A stretch of DNA of 35,517 bases from positions 1 to 35,517 of the forward strand of contig JBPOJN010000028.1 in NCBI GenBank assembly GCA_052033505.1, in the 5' to 3' direction. The notes beneath the pieces are model-generated. The model was not told the DNA's origin, made no database searches, and worked only from the letters and a program-made list of their open reading frames with translations. Positions 6,927 through 15,131 of this stretch are shown here, piece by piece (the first letter of the stretch is position 1; each line of letters starts with the position of its first letter). Both the position numbers and the translations under genes were made by a program. The stretch is from JBPOJN01 sp052033505 (lineage in GTDB: Bacteria > UBA10199 > JACPAL01 > GCA-016699445).

Positions 6927-8324
6927 CTATTTATGTTTGGATCGAACTGCTGGCCGTTTTGATTTTTTTGATTTCTTTTCACGCATGGCGATTTGCTTAC
7001 CACCCTTACCGGATCGACGAGCGATATGAGATTTTTTGCGTCCAGACTTTTGAGCGTAAAGATTAATTTTTTGACCTGGACGCACTTTACCCCACTGAAC
7101 ATGGGGGTTATTTTGTTTCAGTTGAGCGACACTCATGCCAGTACGACGACTAATGCTTTGAGCCGTATCTCCTGGGCGAACACGATACGCAATCATCGTG
7201 GTACGACCACGACGCTGATAATCTTTGAAATAAAAACTTTCTCCATCGGGTGGAGACAGAGGCAAGATAATAGTTTTTCCGGCTTTGACTGTTTCTCCAG
7301 CGTCTAAACCATTGGCCGCCGCTAATAAAACAGAAGGAACACCATGTTCTCGAGCTAAACTTTCAACAGAAGTCGACTCATCAATTTTAACTTTTTCTTC
7401 TCCCATCCTTTCAGCAGTCGAGAGCACGCTATAACCCGAACGAAAACGGGCCCCATGACCCGAAGGAACTTTGAGCTGATAGTTTTGATGGCTGGGAGGC
7501 GTAACCCAATGGAGCAGTTCTGGATTCAAAGCTTTGACATCTTCATAAGAGGTGCCGGCTAGCTTGGCAGCAATTCTTAAATCAACCGGTGATGATAGTG
7601 TGACTTCTTCAAATGCGACAGGTTCTTCATACACGATGTCGTTAAACCCGTATTTTTTCGGATTCCTCGCGATCGTTGCGGCGGCGATCAATTTAGGTAC
7701 GTAGTCCTTAGTTTCGTTCTTCAGGTACTTGCCCTTGGTCAACTGCCAGAAGTCGTCGGTGTCGTATTTCTTGATCGCACGGTCGATCTTACCCTCTCCG
7801 GCGTTGTAACCGGCGGCGGCGAGGTACCAGTTGTTGTAGCGGTCGTAGAGGTCCTTCAAATATTTTGCGGCGGCGACCGTTGATTTTTCGGGGTCGCGGC
7901 GCTCATCAACCCATTGATCGGCGTTGAGCCCATAACGGACGCCAGTCTGATAAATGAACTGCCACGTTCCACTCGCGCGCGCGTGCGAATAAGCGTGAGG
8001 ATTGAAACCACTTTCGATCATCGCGAGATAAACCAAGTCCTGAGGGAGACCTTGTTCGCGCAGAACGCGGCGAATCATCGGAACGTAACGGCCCGAACGG
8101 CGAAGGTATCTTTCGAAATGAGGCCGGCCTCTACCTTGAAAATAGTCCAGCCAGTTTTGCACCTGGTCGTTCATGACGAGCGGGATGTCGGGGCGCTGAA
8201 TCTCGGCTAAATGGTCCTGCACGATCGGTCTATCGACGTGCTTCGGGGCCGTGGCGCAAGCGGCATAAAAAGAGGCTAAGCCGACGACGAAAGCCAGCGG
8301 GAATAATTTCGAAGTTCTTTTCAT
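6927..8324 (-). CDS. mltD: MltD-like lytic transglycosylase lipoprotein with LysM domains
   Basis: A membrane-bound murein lytic transglycosylase, 465 aa, that cleaves glycan strands to 1,6-anhydromuropeptides. The signal sequence ends in YAAC (Cys23), a slightly unusual lipobox. The SLT goose-lysozyme-like domain spans about 85-220 with catalytic Glu104 (AMIESGFNPHAYSHARASGTWQF) and the AAGYNAGEGKI motif. A linker typical of MltD (ALNPELLHWVTPP) follows, then two LysM peptidoglycan-binding modules (about 312-357 and 378-424; the second, YRVRPGDTAQSISRRTGMSVAQL, is canonical) and a very Lys/Arg-rich tail. An upstream GGAGAG site supports the ATG. Base composition drops sharply near 7640-7660 (about codon 226): the catalytic half is GC-rich and the LysM half AT-rich, which suggests a mosaic gene. 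Confidence 0.93.
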   Translation of the reverse strand: MKRTSKLFPLAFVVGLASFYAACATAPKHVDRPIVQDHLAEIQRPDIPLVMNDQVQNWLDYFQGRGRPHFERYLRRSGRYVPMIRRVLREQGLPQDLVYLAMIESGFNPHAYSHARASGTWQFIYQTGVRYGLNADQWVDERRDPEKSTVAAAKYLKDLYDRYNNWYLAAAGYNAGEGKIDRAIKKYDTDDFWQLTKGKYLKNETKDYVPKLIAAATIARNPKKYGFNDIVYEEPVAFEEVTLSSPVDLRIAAKLAGTSYEDVKALNPELLHWVTPPSHQNYQLKVPSGHGARFRSGYSVLSTAERMGEEKVKIDESTSVESLAREHGVPSVLLAAANGLDAGETVKAGKTIILPLSPPDGESFYFKDYQRRGRTTMIAYRVRPGDTAQSISRRTGMSVAQLKQNNPHVQWGKVRPGQKINLYAQKSGRKKSHIARRSGKGGKQIAMREKKSKKSKRPAVRSKHK

Positions 8325-8351
8325 GTCTCTCTCCGATCAGGAATTAAGGAG

Positions 8352-8391
8352 TCTCGCGAAATAGGCTGAAAGTCTTTGGATTTTCGCGAGA
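8352..8391. repeat. 10-bp inverted repeat upstream of mltD
   Basis: TCTCGCGAAA (8352-8361) and TTTCGCGAGA (8382-8391) form a perfect 10-bp inverted repeat with a 20-nt loop, 28 nt before the mltD start. No U-tract follows on either strand, so an operator or a 5'-UTR hairpin is more likely than a terminator. The partner is unknown. Confidence 0.5.
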
Positions 8392-8426
8392 GTACCCGTC
8401 TTAGGCGGTTTAAGTAAAGCGCTTTT

Positions 8427-8442
8427 GCCGTTTTTAAACGGC
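8427..8442. repeat. Inverted repeat after ftsZ
   Basis: A compact hairpin of six base pairs (GCCGTT and AACGGC, loop TTTA) lies 45 nt after the ftsZ stop. It is followed on the minus strand by AAAAGCGC, so it lacks the U-tract of an intrinsic terminator. It might mark the end of the dcw transcript through another mechanism. No promoter for mltD was recognised in the 162-bp gap. Confidence 0.35.
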
Positions 8443-8486
8443 GGAAAACAGCTTTAAAGACGCGCCGTGTCGAAACTTAATTTCGA

Positions 8487-9827
8487 TCAATCCGCATGTT
8501 TCCGGAGGAACGTCGGGATGTCGTACTCGTCCGCATCGGCGTCCCGGCTCGTGTAATCCTGGGCGCGGAATTCTCCGACCAAGCGTTTGAGATCGGTCGA
8601 GAGAGGAATCTTGGCGCGCGGACCCGAACGTTCCGACGAACGCGCTTCTTCGACATCACCCATATCGAACAAAGCGGGCTCACGGGACATCGCATCGGGC
8701 CTATGGCCCAAGGTCGGCATCGTGATCGAAGGTTTTGAGAATTCCTGCTGCGGCATCTCACGCGCGGGCGCCGCGGGTGCCACGGGCATGCGTTGGTAGG
8801 GTACGTAATCGGACGTGCGTTTCGAGACGCGCTCGAAACCCGTCGCGATGACGGTCACACGCACGTTGTCTCCCATGCTGGGATCGACGACAGCACCGAA
8901 GATGATGTTCGCGTCTTCGTGCGCTTCTTCCTGGATCAATTTCGCGGCTTCGTTGACTTCATGAAGCGTGAGCTCGTGTCCGCCCGTGACGTTGAGCAGG
9001 ATGCCGGTGGCTCCGCGGATCGAAATGTTTTCCAGTAACGGCGACGAAATCGCGCGCGTGGCAGCTTCGTTCGAGCGGTGTTCGCCGGCAGCCACCCCGC
9101 TACCCATGAGCGTCATGCCTGTGCGGCTCATGACGGCGCGCACGTCGGCGAAGTCGAGATTAATCAAACCTTCCACGAGGATCAGGTCGGAAATCCCGCG
9201 GACCGCGTGCAAGAGCACTTCGTCGGCGGTCTTGAACGCGTCGGTGAGCGGCATGTTTTTTCCAGCAACGATCAAGAGGCGTTCGTTCGGGATCGTGATC
9301 AAGCTGTCGACGGAGTCCTGCAATCCGTCCAATCCCTGCTCGGCGAAACGCGAGCGGCGCTTGCCTTCAAAGCTAAAAGGCTTGGTCACGACGCCGATGG
9401 TGAGCGCGCCCAAATCTTTCGCGATGCGCGCGATGACAGGAGCGGCGCCCGTGCCCGTGCCGCCGCCCATGCCGGCCGTGATGAAGACCATGTCGGCGCC
9501 AGAAAGCAGCCGTGTGATTTCAGCTTCACTTTCGATGGCGGCCTTACGGCCCACTTCCGGGTCCGCGCCGGCACCCAGTCCGCGGGTCAAGCCTTGGCCT
9601 AATTGAAGTTTGATCGGGGCGCGATTGACTTTGAGCGCCTGGATGTCGGTATTGGCCGCGATGAAATCGATGCCTCCGATCTGTCCGTCGCCTTGATTGA
9701 ACCGCTCCAGACCCGAGACGCTCCAGCGCTCGAGCATCGTGCTGACCGCGTTTCCGCCGGCCCCGCCGACGCCGATGACCTTGATCTTCGCGCCTTGAAG
9801 CGTTTCTTCTTCGATGAGTTCAAACAT
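8487..9827 (-). CDS. ftsZ: Cell division protein FtsZ
   Basis: The tubulin-like GTPase that forms the cytoplasmic Z-ring, 446 aa. Visible features are VIGVGGAGGNAV near residues 17-28, the tubulin signature GGGTGTGAAP (121-130), the NLDFADVRAVM T7-loop region, and the conserved C-terminal peptide DIPTFLRKHAD that binds FtsA. The linker from about 345 to 430 is long and of low complexity. Between the first helix and the IAANTD strand there are about 14 more residues than in E. coli FtsZ (roughly 35-50, WSVSGLERFNQGDGQI), an unusual insertion. A GGGGAG site precedes the ATG. It is the last gene of the dcw cluster, 21 bp after ftsA. Confidence 0.98.
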   Translation of the reverse strand: MFELIEEETLQGAKIKVIGVGGAGGNAVSTMLERWSVSGLERFNQGDGQIGGIDFIAANTDIQALKVNRAPIKLQLGQGLTRGLGAGADPEVGRKAAIESEAEITRLLSGADMVFITAGMGGGTGTGAAPVIARIAKDLGALTIGVVTKPFSFEGKRRSRFAEQGLDGLQDSVDSLITIPNERLLIVAGKNMPLTDAFKTADEVLLHAVRGISDLILVEGLINLDFADVRAVMSRTGMTLMGSGVAAGEHRSNEAATRAISSPLLENISIRGATGILLNVTGGHELTLHEVNEAAKLIQEEAHEDANIIFGAVVDPSMGDNVRVTVIATGFERVSKRTSDYVPYQRMPVAPAAPAREMPQQEFSKPSITMPTLGHRPDAMSREPALFDMGDVEEARSSERSGPRAKIPLSTDLKRLVGEFRAQDYTSRDADADEYDIPTFLRKHAD

Positions 9828-9848
9828 ATTTTGTCTCCCCGTTGACGA

Positions 9849-11075
9849 TTAAAAAATTTCCCCGAGCCATTCTCTCATGCGTTCCTTCACGCGATGATAG
9901 ACGTTGTCTTCGCGGTTCCGAAAAATCTTATGGCCGAGATTCCGCGCACCGTAGAGCACGAGGCCGACTCCGGTCGCGTAGAGCGGGCTCTTCACGACGT
10001 CGACCATGCCACCGATGCCTTTTGGAATACCGCGGCGGACCGGGAGATTGAAAATCTGTTCGGCCATTTCGGGCATACCGTCCAAGAGCGTGCTGCCGCC
10101 CGTGAGCACGATGCCGGAAGCGGTCATGTCTTCATAACCGGATTTTTGGATCTCCAGTTTCAAGAGCGTGAAGATCTCCTCGATGCGCGGCTCAATGATT
10201 TCGGCCAAGATCTGCCGCGACAGGATGCGGTCGGAGCGTCCGCCGACGGACGGAACTTCGATAGTCTCTTCGCGTCCGACGAGGGAAGAGAGAGCGCAGC
10301 CGTGGCGCTGCTTGATTTTCTCAGCTTCGATGAGAGGCGTCCGGAGACCCACGGCGATGTCGTTCGAGATGTGGTTGCCGCCGATGGAGAGCACGGAGGT
10401 GTGAACCAAGCTGCCGCCGGAGAAGACCGCGAGATCGGCCGTGCCGCCGCCGATGTCGATCAAGGCGACGCCCAAGTCTTTTTCTTCCTGCGTCAGCGTG
10501 GATTCCGCGGCGCCGAGTTGTTCTAAGATGATGTCGTTAACATTGAGCCCCGCGCGGTTACAGCACTTAACGATGTTCTGCGCGGAGGTGACGGCCGCGG
10601 TAACGATGTGGACCTTCGCCTCTAAGCGCACGCCCGACATTCCGACCGGGTCTTTGATACCGTCCTGCTCGTCGACGACGAATTCCTGGGGAATCACGTG
10701 AATGACTTCGCGGTCGAGGGGGATCGCGACGGCCTGGGCCGCGTCGATCGCCTTCTCGACGTCGGTCGCGCGGACTTCCTTATCCTTCAACGCGCAGATG
10801 CCGTGGCTATTCAAGCCGCGAATGTGCCCGCCCGCGATGCCCGCGTAGACGGAGGTAATGGAGGTGCCGGCGATGGCTTCCGCTTCTTCGATCGCGCGCC
10901 GGATGGATTCGACGGTGCTTTCGATATTGACGACGACCCCTTTGCGCAAACCTTTCGACGGAGCCGTACCGACGCCGATGATGTCGACGCCGTCCTCGAC
11001 GATTTCTCCCACGATGGCCGCGATCTTCGTTGTTCCGATGTCGAGTCCGACGACGATATTCTCTTTCTTACCCAT
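9849..11075 (-). CDS. ftsA: Cell division protein FtsA
   Basis: The actin-like protein that tethers FtsZ to the inner membrane and recruits later division proteins, 408 aa. The N-terminus shows the phosphate-1 loop (VVGLDIGTTKIAAIVGEI). The SHS2/1C subdomain follows (AGIAGGHIRGLNSHGICALK), then phosphate-2 (VALIDIGGGTADLAVFSGG) and the adenosine motif (GIVLTGGSTLLDGMPEMA). The C-terminus ends in an amphipathic helix (VYHRVKERMREWLGEIF), the membrane-targeting sequence. A strong AAGGAGGATGTAAG ribosome-binding site precedes the ATG. The order ftsQ-ftsA-ftsZ is the classic one. Confidence 0.98.
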   Translation of the reverse strand: MGKKENIVVGLDIGTTKIAAIVGEIVEDGVDIIGVGTAPSKGLRKGVVVNIESTVESIRRAIEEAEAIAGTSITSVYAGIAGGHIRGLNSHGICALKDKEVRATDVEKAIDAAQAVAIPLDREVIHVIPQEFVVDEQDGIKDPVGMSGVRLEAKVHIVTAAVTSAQNIVKCCNRAGLNVNDIILEQLGAAESTLTQEEKDLGVALIDIGGGTADLAVFSGGSLVHTSVLSIGGNHISNDIAVGLRTPLIEAEKIKQRHGCALSSLVGREETIEVPSVGGRSDRILSRQILAEIIEPRIEEIFTLLKLEIQKSGYEDMTASGIVLTGGSTLLDGMPEMAEQIFNLPVRRGIPKGIGGMVDVVKSPLYATGVGLVLYGARNLGHKIFRNREDNVYHRVKERMREWLGEIF

Positions 11076-11105
11076 CTTACATCCTCCTTATAGAATGTTG
11101 AAAAA

Positions 11106-11906
11106 TCACAATTCCCGTTTGACGATCATTTTTCGGTCCACCGACAGATCGACGACCTTGGGCGAGATCCCGGTCCTGCGGATGTCGTCCCAGCTGTCGC
11201 CGAACGCCTTCAACTTCTCCGTCCAGTTCGCGATTCCATCCTCGCGAAAATCTCCCAGATCCAACCTCACGCAAGGCTCCTGCGTGAACACGGAAAATCC
11301 TTTTTTCGCGTCCCAATGAAACTCGGAAACGCCCAAAGTGCTCAGTCCCGGCGTCTCTTCCATCTTCCCGATCAATTGCACGACGAGCGGCAAACGCTCT
11401 CGCATCTCCGCGTCGCCCAAACCCTGAAGCCCCGTGATGATGGGGAGATTCTTGGGATCGTGCGCCTCGACTTCCTTGAAAACGCGGCCTTCGTCGTTCA
11501 CCAAGTACAGCACAGAAGCGCCGGCTTTTCCGGCCTTCGGCAGGTCGATTAACGCCGCCGGTTTCTGCTCTTCGACCCAGATCAGCACGCGCGCCGGTAT
11601 TTTCTTCGAGAGGTGCACGTCCTTGATCCAAGGATAGCGCAGCAGGTCCGCGCGGACTTTCGAAAGCCTAAGCGTCAACAGCGGATCGCCTTTGCGCACG
11701 CCGGACAAACGCACGACGTCGAACTCGTTCAAATTTTTCAGCGGCGACATGACCGCGACTTCCTTCACCCTCAAGAAAGACGGAGCGCGGTAAAGCACCC
11801 GTACAGTCCCTCCCACCGCCGCTAGGACGAAGGCGGCGGCGAAAAAACGGCGAGAGAAGGCCTTGATCTTCTCTTTTTTCTCTTCCTTGAAATTAAAAAT
11901 TCTCAT
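11106..11906 (-). CDS. ftsQ: Cell division protein FtsQ
   Basis: A bitopic inner-membrane protein linking cytoplasmic and periplasmic divisome parts, 266 aa. It has a short basic cytoplasmic N-terminus, one transmembrane segment (about 22-40) and then a POTRA domain with the family pattern FLRVKEVAVMSPLKNLNEFDVVRLSGVRKGDPLLTLRLSKVRADLLRYPWIKDVHLSKKIPARVLIWVEEQKPAAL. The rest is the FtsQ/DivIB beta domain. It starts 5 bp after ddl and ends 30 bp before ftsA. A 184-residue frame overlapping it on the same strand is a shadow. Confidence 0.95.
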   Translation of the reverse strand: MRIFNFKEEKKEKIKAFSRRFFAAAFVLAAVGGTVRVLYRAPSFLRVKEVAVMSPLKNLNEFDVVRLSGVRKGDPLLTLRLSKVRADLLRYPWIKDVHLSKKIPARVLIWVEEQKPAALIDLPKAGKAGASVLYLVNDEGRVFKEVEAHDPKNLPIITGLQGLGDAEMRERLPLVVQLIGKMEETPGLSTLGVSEFHWDAKKGFSVFTQEPCVRLDLGDFREDGIANWTEKLKAFGDSWDDIRRTGISPKVVDLSVDRKMIVKREL

Positions 11907-11911
11907 GCTTT

Positions 11912-12829
11912 TTACCGGGCCCCGATTTTAAGCGACGCCGTATTCAAGATTTTCTCGCAAACGTCCTCGAAGCTTAAGCCCGCCGCGGCCGCGGCCTTGG
12001 GCACGAGGCTCGTTTCGGTCATGCCGGGCGTCGTATTCACCTCGAGGAAATAATCACGCTCGCCGTCGACGATGTAATCCATACGCGCGTAGCCTTCGAG
12101 GTTCAAAAGATTCCAGATTTTTTCCGAATTTTTTTGCAAACGATCGCGCACGGCGTGGGTAAGGCGTGCTGGAACGATATAATCCGTCATGCCCTTGGTG
12201 TATTTCGACGTGTAATCGTAAAAACCGCCCTTTGGTGCGATCTCGACGATCGGAAACGCGCGTCCATCGATGACGGCGACCGTGACTTCAGTGCCGGAGA
12301 TAAATTTTTCGATCACGACGACGTCGTCTAACTTCGCCGCCTCCGTAAGCGCAGCTACGAAATCTTTTTCTTCGCGCACGATGGAAATGCCGATCGTCGA
12401 ACCTTCGTGATTCGGTTTGATGACCACGGGGAGGGGAATCGGTGAACGGAGCTCGACCGCGCCGCGGCGGACCGCGGTCCATTCGGCGACTTGCACCCCG
12501 TGCGGCGCGAGCAGGCGTTTCGTCAGATCTTTATCCATACCGATCGCGGAGGGAAGCACTCCGGAGCCGGTGTAGGGAATTCCCAAAATTTCCAATAACC
12601 CCTGTAAAGTCCCGTCCTCGCCGTAACGGCCGTGAAGCACCAGAAAGACGACTTCGATGTTCTCATTCTTCAAACGCGCCGCGACCTCGCGATCGACGTC
12701 GATCTCGACGATATTATAACCACGCGTGCGTAAAGCCTTCGCGACGGCCGCACCGCTGCGGAGCGACACGTCCCGCTCTTTCGAAAGTCCGCCCATCAAG
12801 ACGGCTATTTTCTTATGCAAAAAACTCAT
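11912..12829 (-). CDS. ddl: D-alanine--D-alanine ligase
   Basis: An ATP-grasp enzyme that makes D-Ala-D-Ala for MurF in the cytoplasm, 305 aa. N-terminal AVLMGGLSKERDVSLRSG, the HGRYGEDGTLQGLLEILGIPYTGSG motif (about 65-90), the ATP-binding VIKPNHEGSTIGISIV, and the C-terminal MDYIVDGERDYFLEVNTTPGMTETSLVPKAA with metal and phosphate ligands are all present. The start ATG overlaps the murB stop as ATGA. A Ddl in the dcw cluster next to murB is common in proteobacteria. I read it as an ordinary D-Ala-D-Ala ligase; a D-Ala-D-Lac enzyme would usually stand with resistance genes, which are absent here. Confidence 0.96.
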   Translation of the reverse strand: MSFLHKKIAVLMGGLSKERDVSLRSGAAVAKALRTRGYNIVEIDVDREVAARLKNENIEVVFLVLHGRYGEDGTLQGLLEILGIPYTGSGVLPSAIGMDKDLTKRLLAPHGVQVAEWTAVRRGAVELRSPIPLPVVIKPNHEGSTIGISIVREEKDFVAALTEAAKLDDVVVIEKFISGTEVTVAVIDGRAFPIVEIAPKGGFYDYTSKYTKGMTDYIVPARLTHAVRDRLQKNSEKIWNLLNLEGYARMDYIVDGERDYFLEVNTTPGMTETSLVPKAAAAAGLSFEDVCEKILNTASLKIGAR

Positions 12830-13758
12830 TCTTCTCCCACCACGCGCACTTCCATTTCCAATGCGACGCCGAATTTTTCCTTCACCTTATCCTTTGCGAG
12901 CCCGATCAACGCCAAGACATCCTTCGACGTCGCCCCACCTTCGTTCACGATCCAGTTGGCGTGCTTGGGAGAGATGCGAGCACCGCCGACACGCACGTTT
13001 TTAAGTCCCGCGCTCTCGATCGCTTCGGCGGCAAAAATCTTTTTCTTCTTTTCTTCGTAATTCTTGAAGACGGAACCAAGGTTCGGAACGTTCAAAGGCT
13101 GGGTCTCCAGGCGGTAAGCGCGGTATTTTTGGATCTTGCCCCGCACGAGCTCGGAAGCCATGCGGGTCAGCTCGAACCGAGCGGATAAAACGATCGCACC
13201 GCGCGGAAAATGACTCTCGCGGTAGGCGTAACGGATTTTCTCCTTGGGCCAGGTCTGGATGCGGCCGTCTTTGTCCAAAAAAGTCACGGAAACGACCGAC
13301 TGTGAAATGTCGCCGTCGCGCGTGCCCGCGTTCATAACGAGACCACCGCCGACATTGCCCGGGATGCCGGAGACAACTTCGAGGCCCGACAATCCCTCTT
13401 CCGCCGAAAAATCCACGAGTCGGGGAAGTCCTACGCCGGCCTCCGCATAAATACGGTTTTCGCCTTCGACTTCGATCTTGGAAAATCCTTGAGAGAGGTT
13501 CACGACCACGCCGCGGATGCCTTTTTCGCGCACGAGCAGGTTGCTGCCAGCGCCCAAGACGAAAACCGGCGTCTTTTCTTTTTTGCCCCAAGCGACGACG
13601 GCGGCCAATTCCTCGACCGTACGCGGATAGACGAAGGCGTCGGCGGGTCCCCCGATACGGATGGAGGTGTGCCGTGACAAAGGCTCGTCAAAGAAGACCT
13701 TGCCCGGGGCGTCGTTGAAAAGAGTCTGAAGATCTTGTTTCATTTTTTCATCCATCAA
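12826..13758 (-). CDS. murB: UDP-N-acetylenolpyruvoylglucosamine reductase MurB
   Basis: The FAD enzyme that reduces UDP-GlcNAc-enolpyruvate to UDP-MurNAc, 310 aa. It has RHTSIRIGGPADAFVYP near residue 25, the FAD-binding GAGSNLLV and the GLEVVSGIPGNVGGGLVMNAG motif. NVPNLGSVFKN supplies the catalytic Ser, and HANWIVNEGGAT lies near the end. The length and the lack of the extra Tyr loop point to the type II (Gram-positive-like) form, common outside gamma-proteobacteria. The TTG at 13756-13758 overlaps the murC stop as TTGA; ATG codons at 13755 and 13743 are also possible, so the first few residues are uncertain. Confidence 0.96.
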   Translation of the reverse strand: MMDEKMKQDLQTLFNDAPGKVFFDEPLSRHTSIRIGGPADAFVYPRTVEELAAVVAWGKKEKTPVFVLGAGSNLLVREKGIRGVVVNLSQGFSKIEVEGENRIYAEAGVGLPRLVDFSAEEGLSGLEVVSGIPGNVGGGLVMNAGTRDGDISQSVVSVTFLDKDGRIQTWPKEKIRYAYRESHFPRGAIVLSARFELTRMASELVRGKIQKYRAYRLETQPLNVPNLGSVFKNYEEKKKKIFAAEAIESAGLKNVRVGGARISPKHANWIVNEGGATSKDVLALIGLAKDKVKEKFGVALEMEVRVVGEE

Positions 13759-15131
13759 AACGTTTTGGCCAATTCCCTTCCTGCTTTCCAGATATCTCCG
13801 GCGCCCAACGTCAGCACCACATCGCCTTTTTTGAGTTTCCCGCGGATCGCGGCCGCGACCTGATCAACCTGCGGCACGAACGTCACCGCGCGCTTCTTTT
13901 TCTCGCGGATCGCGTCCGCCAAGGCCTCGCCGGTCACTCCGTGAATCGGCTCTTCGCTAGCGGCGTAGATGTTGGTTAAGACCAATTCGTCGGCCTGACC
14001 GAAACTCTCGGTGAATTCGTCGAAGAGGTCTTTCGTGCGCGTGTAGCGATGAGGCTGAAACACGGCCCATAGTCGGCTTTTTTTGGAAGCGTCTTTTAAA
14101 GCGCCCAACGTCGCCTCGATTTCGACGGGGTGATGACCGTAATCGTCTACGATGGTCACATCGCCTTTATGGATGATCTCCAACCGGCGACCGATGCCCT
14201 TGAAACCGCCCAAGGCTTTTCGGATGTCGCTAAATTTCATGCCGAGCTCCCGGCCGATCGCGACGGCCGCGAGGCTATTCAGGACGTTGTGACGTCCAGG
14301 GACCTGAAGAGCGATTTTCCCCAAAACCTCGCCGCGGAAACGGACTTCGTATTCGCTGCCCCAAGCCTTGTCCTTGATGTGTGCCGCTTGATAATCGGCT
14401 TTTTCGCGTAGGCCGTAAGTGACGCCCCTCTTCGTGAAATCCTTCGCCAACGCCGCCGTTTCGGGATGGTCGGCGCAAAACACCGCGAGCCCGTAAAAAG
14501 GGATCTTCGAGACGAATTCCGCGAAGGTTTTCTTGAGTATTTCGAAGTCCTTATAATGATCCATATGCTCGCGGTCGATATTGGTCACGACCGCGATGGT
14601 CGGGTTCAAATGCAGAAAAGACCCGTCGGACTCGTCGGCTTCGGCGACCAAGAAATCCCCGCGGCCCAGACGCGCGTTCGTCCTCAAACTTTTCACGCGG
14701 CCGCCGATCACGACGGTGGGATCGAAGTGCCCCGCGTCCAAGGCCGCCGCCGTCATCGAAGTCGTCGTGGTTTTCCCGTGGCTGCCCGCGACCGCAATGC
14801 CGTATTTGAGACGCATAAGCTCGGCCAGCATCTCGCCGCGGCTGATCACGGGAATCCCCAAGCGCACGGCCTGGGCGATTTCCGGATTCGTTTTCGCGAC
14901 GGCGGACGAGACGACGACGACGCGCGGATCCGAGATGTTTTCCGCACGGTGGCCCAACGTGATCTTCGCACCCCGGCGGCGCAGGCGCTCGGTGACCGGC
15001 GTGCGTTTCAGGTCGGAGCCCGTCACGCGGCATCCGAGCGTGAGCAGGATTTCGGCCAAGCCGCTCATGCCGATGCCCCCAATGCCGACGAAATGAATGT
15101 GTTTCAGTGACGGGTACATAGCTCCCAACAT
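13755..15131 (-). CDS. murC: UDP-N-acetylmuramate--L-alanine ligase MurC
   Basis: The first ATP-dependent Mur ligase, adding L-Ala to UDP-MurNAc, 458 aa. The N-terminal Rossmann motif FVGIGGIGMSGLAEIL, the P-loop GSHGKTTTTSM (about 116-126), VAEADESDGSFLHLNP, and DDYGHHPVEIEATLGALKD in the C-terminal domain identify MurC rather than Mpl. The ATG at 15131 overlaps the end of murG by 28 bp; a second ATG at 15119 (MYPSLKHIHFVG) is also reasonable, and neither has a clean ribosome-binding site. It lies between murG and murB, as in many dcw clusters. Confidence 0.96.
   Translation of the reverse strand: MLGAMYPSLKHIHFVGIGGIGMSGLAEILLTLGCRVTGSDLKRTPVTERLRRRGAKITLGHRAENISDPRVVVVSSAVAKTNPEIAQAVRLGIPVISRGEMLAELMRLKYGIAVAGSHGKTTTTSMTAAALDAGHFDPTVVIGGRVKSLRTNARLGRGDFLVAEADESDGSFLHLNPTIAVVTNIDREHMDHYKDFEILKKTFAEFVSKIPFYGLAVFCADHPETAALAKDFTKRGVTYGLREKADYQAAHIKDKAWGSEYEVRFRGEVLGKIALQVPGRHNVLNSLAAVAIGRELGMKFSDIRKALGGFKGIGRRLEIIHKGDVTIVDDYGHHPVEIEATLGALKDASKKSRLWAVFQPHRYTRTKDLFDEFTESFGQADELVLTNIYAASEEPIHGVTGEALADAIREKKKRAVTFVPQVDQVAAAIRGKLKKGDVVLTLGAGDIWKAGRELAKTF

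Noticed and set aside
9894..10526. Plus-strand frame of 210 codons inside ftsA
   Set aside because: Antisense shadow; the opposite strand encodes a complete FtsA.
11077..11631. Minus-strand frame of 184 codons overlapping ftsQ
   Set aside because: Wrong frame of ftsQ; lacks the transmembrane and POTRA features present in the true frame.
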